Origin: Atkinsonella hypoxylon
Taxonomy: Eukaryota; Ascomycota; Sordariomycetes; Hypocreales; Clavicipitaceae
Assembly (NCBI GenBank): GCA_000729835.1
Contig: JFHB01000299.1
Location: 1 to 27,822, forward strand
Direction: 5' to 3'
DNA length: 27,822 nucleotides
Both the position numbers and the translations under genes were made by a program. The notes beneath the pieces were generated by a model. It was not told the origin of the DNA. It did no database searches and saw only the letters and a list, made by a program, of their open reading frames with translations. Positions within the stretch are counted from its first letter, which is position 1. The number at the start of each line of letters is the position of its first letter. Below are positions 18,601 through 27,822 of this stretch, piece after piece.

Positions 18601-21589
18601 CAGCAGTATAAGCTATAATAATTCCGCTAAAATTATAGAAGTATATTCTAGTTAAATAGAAGAAGGTACTAGCTAATAAAAAGGCTACTGCTTACTATAT
18701 ATACTTAAAATTTAACCTTATCCTAGATATATTACTTAGTATAACTAACTAGAAATAAATAGTAGCCTATAACTATTTAGATAAATTTATTATAATCTAG
18801 AAAAATTAAAAGGTTGCTTATCTTTAGTATAATAAAGAGCTTAAGGCTAACTATATAATTATAAACCTATTTAATTTATATATATATTTTTCTAAGGATA
18901 TTACACCTAATAATAGTCTATTACTTACAGAAGATTATAAGTTATAGAAAGAAGGTAATAGTAGTAGATTTAACCCTAAGAAAGTTAATAATAGTATCTT
19001 TATATATAAAATCTTTTATTCTAAAGATATACTATATATCTATAATAAATATAAGGTTAAGGTAGAAAACTTAAACCTAGATATTATAACTAAGCTTATT
19101 AACTTAATAGATAAATATAACATTTATTGTAATAAAGGTATTATTCCTATACCTAAAAACTAGTATATAAGAGTAAATCTAGTAGATAGATAGCAGAAGC
19201 AGCTAAAACCTATCTAAATCTACCTACTAGGAGCTAAAGATAAAGCTAAATTAAATAAGGTTTACAATAAACTATATTTAAGTAGAAAAATGTTATATTT
19301 AAATAACTTAGTAGCTATAGTCTACTTAGCCTTTATAGTGTAAATTAAAACCTTAATAGAAAGAAAAGAATAAGTTATAGTTAATATAAGGCTACTTAAC
19401 AGTGTAGTAATGCTAAATATATACCTCTTACTAGATTAATTAGATATTATAGCAAATATATATAGTAAGAAGATATTTTTACTCTTTAATGTATTAGGGT
19501 TTTTCTACTAGCTTTCTATAAGATAAGAACATTAATCTTATATAGTAGTAATATTAAAATAAGGATTAAAAGCATTAAATATAGCGCTTATAGGCTTTAA
19601 GAATATACTAGCTTTTACTTAATAGTATATAGACTAATTATTTTAAAAGCACTAATATTTTATATAAATCTATATTAATAACATTATTATATTCTCTAAC
19701 TCTACTAAAAACTACCTTATATACCTTAATATAGTTTTATTAATTCTAGAGAAAAATAAGTTAATAATAGCTATAAAGAAGTTATTTATAGGCTACTTAG
19801 CTATTTAGCTATTAGGTTTTATTGTTAATAGTAATAGAATTACTAATATAAATAATAGGCTAAAAGCTTTTTAAAAACTTAAGTTTCTAGTAAATCTTAT
19901 AAATCTAGAGATCTTTACTAATATAGCTAGCTTTTTATAGAAGAGTATTCTATAGTTTAATATATAAATTTACTTACTATAGAAATAAAAAACTACTTTA
20001 CTATAAGAGCTTTATAAGAAAGGCTTAGCTAATAGTTTGCTTAAACTAATATACTAAAAAAAAGCCTAAGAAGTAACGTTTTTGCTAAAACCTAAGGAAA
20101 AGAAAGTATTCTAAGAAGTAAAAGTATACCTTAATAAAAATACTGTTCTATAGCACTATAACTCTAGTAAGCATTTATTCTTTAAAGTTAATGCTTATAA
20201 AGAAGAATTTAAGCTCTTTATCTTCTAGCTTATAGGTAAATAGAATAGTTATAGTATACCTAATAAAGATATTAAAAGTAACTAACTATAGCTAATTCTT
20301 TTTCTCTTAAGATATACTTTTAACTTAAAGAAACGTTATAGATTAACTAAGGTAGAGGTAGCTATAATTATATAAAGTGTTTAAAAGATATAGAAAATAG
20401 TTTAATTTAACTACTATACTATTAATATTATTATAGACTACTTACTAGTAAAGAGAATTATTAAATATACCTTACTTACTATAATAGATTTAGATAAAGC
20501 TAACTTAAAATTAGCTAAAGTAGCTAATTATTTATTGTAATTTAACCTAAGAGTTTTCTATATACTAGAAGTGCTAAATATAGTGCTAAATATACTCTCT
20601 AGGTTGCTAGTTATAGTTTTATACTAAGAAAAGGCTTATAACAGTAAATTTAATAAGCTTAATATAAGTACGTTTTTTACTAAAGAATGTAGTACTATAG
20701 TAGTATTAAATAAAGGTTTAAAAGAGGAAATTGTTTAAGGCTATAGTTTTAATCTAAAGCTTAGTAGAATTATAGAAGGTATTAAGGACTTTTGTAAAAA
20801 GTAGGATTAGTAAAATTAATAATAAAGACTAAGGATTCTACTGTATAGATAGACTCTATAAGACAATAGACTTTTATACTATTATAATAGAAAAGGCCTA
20901 TTCTAACTGTATATATCTATAAAGGTTGTAAAATCTATCCTTAAAACAGTTTATAACAATTAGAACTATTTTAGCGCCTATAGAATAGCAGTAGAATTAT
21001 AGGTAGTTTACTTTCTATAGATATATAAGTAGATTTAAACCTATATTACTTACTGCTATATTTACAAAGAAAACGTAATTAACTGCAGTAAGCTACTAGA
21101 GGAATTAAGGTTATTAGAGTTAGTTTTAATGCTCTTCTATATAATTTTACTTAATTTTATTACTAATATACCTAAAGTTAGCTTAATAAACACTCTATAG
21201 TAAAAAGATAGATATAGCTTCTATAACTTACTATATTTAGTAAATTGCTTATTTAGTAAGTAAACAATCCTTATACTTAAGTATACAATATATATAGCAG
21301 AAATTTAGGTAGAACTACTCTTATAAATACTATATTTATTAGACTAAAGCCTTCTTAAGTAAATTATAAGTAACTAAGATCTAAAGTTTATTTTTAACGT
21401 TTAGAGAAGTATATTTACCTAAATTAGAAGTAAATTACTTATAGCTATAGCTTACTACCTATAGATAGATAGAATAGCTAAACGGAAGAATTAAACAGTT
21501 ATTATTGCTGTTTAATACTATATAGTTATAAATCTAAATATACTATAGACTGCAATACTTCTAGCACTATAGCACTAACTTAACAATAT
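15663..21589 (+). pseudogene. Gypsy copy 2 Gag-Pol polyprotein, RIP-inactivated and interrupted
   Basis: One reading frame, starting at a retained ATG (15663), can be followed to 21589 with no net frameshift; codon phase at gag, RT and integrase is the same. Gag occupies about 15663-17900. A retroviral-type protease region is expected around 18350-18600 but no D-S/T-G is left. RT is at about 19150-19950 (IRVNLVDRQ, VVMLNIYLLLDQLDIIA, NVLGFFYQLSIRQEH, IALIGFKNILAFTQQYIDQL); its catalytic YIDD box at 19671-19682 is now YINN. RNase H follows to about 20600. In the integrase, IISNQDLKFI (about 21364-21393) has Asp changed to Asn, and AKRKNQT has Lys for the catalytic Glu. It matches the common fungal gypsy type (IISDRDPKF, AERKNQT). 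Separate gag and pol frames are not needed. Confidence 0.85.
19073..21589. repeat. Left arm of a 2,517-bp inverted repeat
   Basis: Pairs with 25306-27822 in reverse complement. Positions add to 46895 at both the RT box and the integrase breakpoint, so there is no net indel across the arms. The arm reaches the window edge and is probably longer. The arms are the pol regions of gypsy copies 2 and 3. Confidence 0.85.
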
Positions 21590-21832
21590 TGTTACGGTGG
21601 GATCTGACGTGGGTTCGTCGGAAGTGACAATAGGTTGTTGGATTCGACAGGTTATACAATAAATCGTAAGAGGGGTCGTAAGAGCTTCTGTAAGGAGCAT
21701 CTAGTAATAGTGTTCTAGTGAATAATAGTTAATTGTTTAATCTAACTACCTAAGTGTTGCTTCTAACTACTTATATATAATTGCAGTTATATACACTAGT
21801 AACCTATAGGTCTATAGAATTATCCTGTAATA
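21590..21832 (-). repeat. 243-bp gypsy family G LTR (copy 3, 3')
   Basis: Reads TGTTACGGTGGGATC on the plus strand, the reverse complement of the LTR right end, and ends CTGTAATA at 21832. Orientation is opposite to the LTRs at 13169 and 15358. It matches the reverse complement of 215-457 without gaps. Confidence 0.85.
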
Positions 21833-22046
21833 AGTGCTGCTTCTACAAAAAAGATTAGCTATTCTAGCTGTTCTAAAAATTAATTGTTAGTTGTTAGAAG
21901 GTATATTAGATTAAACTAAATAACTTATTAATCTAGCTGTTATAAAAGGCGCAAAAAGGTAGTTATTATTTTATTGCGTAAGTATATATTGTTGTTGTTG
22001 TAGTGCAATCTACAGCGTAGGTTGCTATATTTATGTATTTTCCTAT

Positions 22047-24611
22047 ACACTTATAATGCCTAAATTATACTTATAATCTAGTAACTATTAAATCTATATA
22101 TTAAATTAATAGATTTCCTTAAACCTAATAGAGCGTTAAAGCTTATTCTATATTCTATATATAAGTAAAGTTATATAAAATTATCCTAGATAATGTTAAA
22201 TCCTCTAAATTAATCTTATGTAATAAAGCTAATTTATTAAATCTATATAGTATATTCTTTATGTAAGATTATTCTATATAGTGTTAAAAGCATTAAAAAT
22301 TAATCTATATTAAAGTAAATTTTCTATTAAATCCCTTTAGTGTATTTCTCTATATATATACAGCTTATTCTAATCCTTAGGCATTAGTAATAGCAGTAAA
22401 TTATTAGTTAGTTATAGTAAGCTATTAGTTCTCTCTAGAAAGTAAAGCTAAAGGACGTTTCTAGTAGCTTTAAGGAGGGTTTTACCTAGAAGGTACTAGT
22501 TTTACACTTAGTAGGTGTTTCTACTAGTTTACTTATAGCTAGCCTCTTAGTTAGCGTTTTTACCTTAGTTAGTGTTAGCTTTACTATAGAAGGTATCTTT
22601 TATAGAATTAATAAAAAGAAACGCGTTAAAGATAGATTAATTAGAATAAACTAAGCACTTCTTCTATATTAAATAGTGCTAAATCTATTACTAAAGAGGC
22701 CTTATACAGTAATAGGCTAGTTAGCTAAGCGTTCTAAGAAGTTTATATAAATATAGTTAATTTTGTATTATAAGCGTTTGCTTTCTGCCTATAGTATGTT
22801 AATATTACTAGTAACCTTTAGTAAAGTTTTATTTTTATTAATAATATTATTAATACCTTTATTAAATTAACTTATACTATTTAGTTAGTTATATATACTG
22901 TAGATAGCAGTCTATAATTTATTAAACTACTTATTAAATAGACCTCCTTTAGCCTTTATTCTAACCTAGTTAATCTTTTTATTTAACTTATTAATTTTAG
23001 TAATATAAAGGTTAAGTTACTTCTATATAGCATTACTACCTATAGAAGTGTCCTTAAGGTAGACTTTAATTATTTCTTTAGCGTTAAATTTACACTTCTC
23101 CTAAAGGAAACTATTATACTAGCTCTAGAATTGCACCTTAGCTAATAGAATAAAGAGTAAGTTTATACAGCTAATACTAGCTAAGGCACCTACAATAGTG
23201 CTATTAATTCTGCTAAATTTATTAGAGAAGTAAATAGTAAGTAACGCTATTTATAACAGTAAACTAGTAGATAAATCTATAGTAACAGTTTCTTTACCTC
23301 TTTTTACTATATTACTACTATAGTATATAGTAGCTGCTGCTTTTACCTATATCTTGCCTCTTCTAGCTACTTTAGCGTTACCTATAGATACCTTAGTATC
23401 TTTACCTTTATATTACTAATTTTAGCGCTTTACTTTACAGTTATTATAAATTCTAAAGATATATATTACTATATTCTATTAGAGTAAGTAATATATATTA
23501 TCTTTAGAGACCTTAATACTAGTTTTATCTATAATACTGCCTTTAAGAGTAAATTTATAGGTATAAGTGTAAATAGTATTTTCTATATTCTATACCTTTT
23601 CTTTAGCTCTATTAGTGTAGCAATACTAACTATAGTCTTCTGTAATAGGCTCTATATTAGTAATATTAATATTATCTTTAATTTCTATAGAAATAGTGCT
23701 AGAGATAAACTTATTAACTTTTAGGGTGCCCTTAGCACTTCTAAGCCTACTAAAAGTGCTATATAGGCAGTAGAAATTAAGCAATATAAGATAAGTTTTA
23801 ATATTATCTAGCTCTATAGCTATTATATTACCTTTATAGTTATATTCTTACTCTTTAAACTTAGAACCTTTACTTTTAGCGTTAAAACTATTGTTATAAT
23901 TAATATATATATTAAAAGTAATATATTCTTCTTTAGGTTTAAATAGTAGTAGTATTATAGCTTAAGTGTAGTTACTATTGTTATTCCCTTCTTAGAATAA
24001 GCTATTTAGGTTTACTAGAATTAACAATTTTAAACTACTAAAAAAAAAGAATAATAGTAGTAGATTTTCTATAGAAGGAACAGAAAAGGCTAGAAGTAGC
24101 TCTATAGAGGCTAGCTAGTTCTATAGGCTACAGAAATTTACTCTATAGGCAGTCTATTGCTCTTAGTGTAGTATTCTAGTGTTTAACTGTTAAAAGTAGC
24201 TAAACAACAGCCTAAGGGGATAGAAAGAGTAGTAGCTATAACAGTATTAATAAATTTATAAGATTTTATAATGTATAAGGGTGTAAAGAAAGGTTGTATA
24301 GTAGAAAGCGCAAAAATTCGCAAAAGTAAAGGTAAATTTACAGAAAAAGTAGGTTAAAACAATAGTATATAGATTTATAGGTGTTTTTTTCCTAACCTCC
24401 TGCAATTCTATAATATAGATTAATTTTAATAGTTTTAATAATAATAAATAAGGACATAAGGAAAGAGATACTAAGGGGTTTAAACAATCTATTATATAAT
24501 AAAGGAAATTAAAACTTATAAGGAAAAGAGTTAGTAGTAGGCTTCTGCTAGCTAATTTAGAGCTTTCTAGTAGGCTATATTACTCTTTTAATAACACTAA
24601 TACTCTTCTTC
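22047..24611 (-). other. Region between pol and 3' LTR of gypsy copy 3, content unknown
   Basis: This lies inside copy 3, after the pol stop and before the conserved 3' end. It is AT-rich and RIP-mutated. It contains no recognisable RT, integrase or transposase motif and no internal LTR. A Ser/Thr/Tyr-rich plus-strand frame broken only by TAA/TAG can be followed around 22800-23950 (for example NSAKFIREVNSKQRY near 23200-23245), antisense to pol. Such frames arise easily when TGA is scarce, so this is only a hint. Options are an extra element ORF, a nested insertion, or long 3' untranslated sequence. Confidence 0.35.
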
Positions 24612-27600
24612 TTAATTTATAGGGTGTTTCTATAGATATTTATTTATAATTTTAGAAGCGTTAACTTTAAGCTTATCTTTAGCAATCTATTAGTTGTCTT
24701 TAGCAGAGAACCCTTTCTATTGTATAAGGAATTCTAGATACAGCTTGCTTAACCTACTGTAGAAACATTAGATTTAATAGGTATAAATTTGCTTAATTTC
24801 CTAATAGTCCTCTATACTAAACCCTTCTATTGCAATTAGTAGTAGTAGTTACTCTTCTTAGTTAAAAGGGTCTTTACTTTATCTTAGCTTCTAAAGGTAA
24901 GCTATTAATACTACTAGATATATATATAAATCTAGTAGGAAATCTAGGTAAAATAATAATAGGCTTACTTTTATAAGAACCTTATATAGCTTTATCTATT
25001 AAGGAGACTATTTCTTTTTTAGCTTTTCTAGAAGTATATATTCTTAGTGTAATTATAGGTAGACTATATTCTCTACTTTAATGTTAATAGGCTTATACTA
25101 GGCGTTATATTTAATCTTACTTAAGGCATTTACTATACTAATAGCTATTTCTGCCTCTTGCTAATATAGCTTCTAAAGTATAGCTATATTACTTATATTT
25201 ATTCTATTGCTAAGAACGTTATTTAATTAGATTAAATTAACAATAGTAGCTAGTTAGAAACTATATATAAGTTTATTAGAGGAAATCCCTATATTAGCTA
25301 CTACTATATTATTAAGTTAGTGCTATAGTGCTAGAAGTATTGCAGTTTATAGTATATTTAGATTTATAACTATATAGTATTAAACAGTAATAATAACTAT
25401 TTAATTCTTCTGTTTAGCTGTTCTATCTATCTATAGGTAGTAAGCTATAGCTATAAGTAATTTACTTCTAATTTAAGTAAATATACTTCTTTAGATATTA
25501 GAAATAAACTTTAGATCTTAGTTACTTACAATCTACTTAAGAAGGCCTTAGTCTAATAAATATAGTATTTATAAGAGCAGTTCTGCCTAAATTTCTGCTA
25601 TATATATTATATACTTAAGTATAAGGATTGTTTACTTGCTAAATAGGCAATTTACTAAATACAGTAAGTTATAAGAGCTATATTTATCTTTTTGCTATAG
25701 GGTGTTTATTAAGCTAACTTTAGGTATATTAGTAATAAAATTAAGCGAAATTATATAGAAAGAAGTTAGAACTAACTTTAATAACCTTAATTTCTTTAGC
25801 AGCTTACTATAGTTAATTGCGTTTTCTTTATAGGTGCAGTAGTAAGTAATATAGGTTTAAATCTACTTATATATCTATAGAAAATAAACTGCCTATAATT
25901 TTACTACTATTCTAAAGCTGCTAAAATAGTTCTAATTATTATAGACTATTTTAAGAATAAATCCTATAACCTTTATAGGTATATATAGTTAGAATAGGCC
26001 TTTTCTATTATAATAGTATAAAAGTCTATTGTTTTATAGAGTTTATCTATACAGTAGAATCCTTAGCCTTTATTGTTAATTTTACTAATTCTACTTTTTA
26101 TAAAAGTTCTTAATACCTTCTATAATTCTACTAAGCTTTAGATTAAAACTATAGCCTTAAATAATTTCCTCTTTTAAACCTTTATTTAATACTGCTATAG
26201 TGCTATATTCTTTAGCAAAAAACGCGCTTATATTAAGCTTATTAAATTTACTGTTATAAGCCTTCTTTTAGTATAAAACTATAACTAGTAACCTAAAGAG
26301 TGTATTTAGCACTATATTTAGCACTTCTAGTATATAGAAGACTTTTAGGTTAAATTGCAATAAATAATTAGCTACTTTAGCTAATTTTAGGTTAGCTTTA
26401 TCTAGATCTATTGTAGTAAGTAAGGTATATTTAATAATTCCTTTTACTAATAAGTAGTCTATAATAATATTAATAGTGTAGTAGTTAGATTAAACTATTT
26501 TCTATAGCTTTTAAACACTCTATATAATTATAGCTACCTCTACTTTAGTTAATCTATAATGTTTCTTTAGGTTAAAAGTGTATCTTAAGAGAAAGAGAAT
26601 TAGCTATAGCTAGTTGCTTTTAATGTCTTTACTAGGTATACTATAACTGTTCTATTTGCCTATAAGCTAGAAAATAAAGAGCCTAAATCCTTCCTTATAA
26701 GCGTTAACTTTAAAGAATAAATACTTACTAGAGTTATAGTGCTATAGAATAGTGTTTTTATTAAGGTATACTTTTACCTCTTTAAATACCTTTTTTTCCT
26801 TAGGTTTTAGTAAAAATATTACTTTTTAGGCTTTCTTTTAGTATATTAGTTTAAGTAAACTATTAGCTAAGCCTTTCTTATAAAGCTTTTATAGTAAAGT
26901 AGTCTTTTATTTCTATAGTAAGTAAATTTATATATTAAACTATAGAATACTTTTCTATAAAAAGCTAGCTATACTAATAAAGGTCTTTAGATTTATAAGA
27001 TCTACTAGAAACTTAAGTTTTTAAAAAGCTTTTAGCTTATTATTTATATTAGTAATTCTATTGCTATTAATAATAAAACCTAATAGCTAAATAGCTAAAT
27101 AGCTTATAAATAACTTCTTTATAGCTATTATTAACTTATTTTTCTTTAGAATTAATAAGACTATATTAAGGTATATAAGGTAGTTCTTAGTAGAATTAAA
27201 GAATACAATAATATTATTAATATAGATTTATATAAAATATTAATGCTTTTAAAATAATTAGTCTATATACTATTAAGCAAAAGCTAGTATATTCTTAAAG
27301 CCTATAAGCACTATATTTAATACTTTTAATCTCTATTTTAATATTACTACTATATAAGATTAGTGTTTTTATTTTATAGAAAGCTAGTAGAAAAACCCTA
27401 ATATATTAAAGAGTAAAAATATCTTCTTACTATATATATCTGCTATAATATTTAATTAATCTAGTAAAGGGTATATATTTAGTATTACTACACTATTAAG
27501 TAGCCTTATATTAACTATAACTTATTCTTTTCTTTCTATTAAGGTTTTAATCTATACTATAAAGGCTAAGTAAGCTATAGCTACTAGGTTGTTTAAATAT

Positions 27601-27822
27601 AATATCTTTCTACTTAAATGTAGCTTATTATAAACCTTATCTAGTTTAGCTTTATCTTTAGCTCCTAGTAGGTAGATTTAGATAGGTTTTAGCTGCTTCT
27701 GCTATCTATTTACTAGATTTACTCTTATATACTAGTCTTTAGGCATAAGAATAATACCTCTATTATAATAAATATTATATTTATCTATTAAGTTAATAAG
27801 CTTAGTTATAACGTTTAGGTTT
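24612..27822 (-). pseudogene. Gypsy copy 3 Pol (RT, RNase H, integrase, chromodomain-like tail), partial
   Basis: The minus-strand frame from the window edge to the TAA at 24612-24614 duplicates copy 2 pol (19073-21589) and continues past its break. RT is at the right edge, with YIDD replaced by YINN at 27213-27224. Integrase is at about 25306-26200. Beyond the copy 2 breakpoint the frame continues as HQLNNIVVANIG..., the integrase C-terminal domain (NIVYLQLHQEYILLEKLKKK, then KLYKVLIKVSLLLFYLDF), as in fungal gypsy elements that carry KVYLRLH and PFKVL motifs, and a tail with KDPFNQEEQ. Stops are TAA/TAG only. The terminal TAA could itself be a mutated CAA, so the true end may be slightly downstream. 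It is not functional. Confidence 0.82.
25306..27822. repeat. Right arm of a 2,517-bp inverted repeat
   Basis: Reverse complement of 19073-21589, differing mainly by transitions of the RIP type. The 3.7-kb spacer between the arms holds the copy 3 LTR and its 3' region. Confidence 0.85.

Larger units (their letters stand above)
15358..21589 (+). mobile_element. Gypsy family G copy 2, LTR to integrase
   Basis: 5' LTR (15358-15600) and 5,989 bp of internal gag-pol. It is cut in the integrase by the LTR of inverted copy 3 at 21590. Domain order RT, RNase H, integrase identifies Ty3/gypsy. The missing end (rest of integrase, chromodomain-like tail, 3' region and LTR) should lie right of the window, but the same region can be read in copy 3. 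Confidence 0.88.
21590..27822 (-). mobile_element. Gypsy family G copy 3, inverted, 3' part
   Basis: Minus-strand element whose 3' LTR (21832-21590) inserted into the integrase of copy 2 after AATAT (21585-21589). Moving right: 3' internal end (21833-22046, same as 1-214), a 2.6-kb region of unknown content (22047-24611), then pol from its stop (24612) upstream to RT at the window edge. The 5' LTR lies outside the window. Pol is opposite to copy 2, which makes the large inverted repeat. Confidence 0.8.

Overview
This window looks like a block of fungal heterochromatin made almost wholly of dead, nested LTR retrotransposons. I see no intact host gene, rRNA, functional tRNA gene or CRISPR array. 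The sequence is strongly AT-rich, TpA is very common, and most CpA/TpG is gone. The old element reading frames are broken almost only by TAA and TAG, where CAA, CAG or TGG codons would be expected. Catalytic residues are lost by C-to-T or G-to-A changes, and the frames stay continuous for kilobases. That is the mark of repeat-induced point mutation (RIP), which points to a filamentous ascomycete (Pezizomycotina). I cannot name the species.

Layout: (1) 1-457 is the 3' end of a Ty3/gypsy element (family G, 243-bp LTR) whose body lies left of the window. (2) 458-5224 is a minus-strand Ty1/copia relic (Copia-A). It has a ~200-bp LTR, an initiator-Met half-tRNA primer site, a ~0.94-kb leader, and a gag-protease-integrase frame cut off by the gypsy LTR before reverse transcriptase. 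(3) 5225-7646 is an unclassified AT-rich block. (4) ~7647-12488 is a plus-strand copia relic (Copia-B), truncated at its 5' end, with protease, integrase, RT and RNase H and a 536-bp 3' LTR. (5) Inside it, 9524-9875 is a complete 352-bp non-autonomous LTR element (TRIM) with 80-bp LTRs, PBS, PPT, a 5-bp target duplication and a tRNA-like segment with A-box and B-box motifs. (6) 12489-12898 is a largely unmutated minus-strand copia fragment: an LTR head joined to the start of gag. (7) 13169-15357 is a family G gypsy (copy 1, LTR plus gag), cut by a second copy in the same orientation (copy 2, 15358-21589). (8) Copy 2 is cut inside its integrase by the 3' LTR of a third, inverted copy (copy 3, 21590 to the window end). 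Copies 2 and 3 therefore form an inverted repeat with 2,517-bp arms.

How the parts relate: each insertion dates the one it interrupts, and RIP damage overlies nearly everything. Exceptions are short pieces, namely the TRIM core, the 410-bp copia fragment, parts of the Copia-A leader and a patch of gypsy gag in copy 1. This fits the known length dependence of RIP. The most distinctive object is the TRIM with a built-in tRNA-like module. The 2.6 kb between pol and the 3' LTR of the gypsy family is the largest unexplained part of an otherwise standard element.
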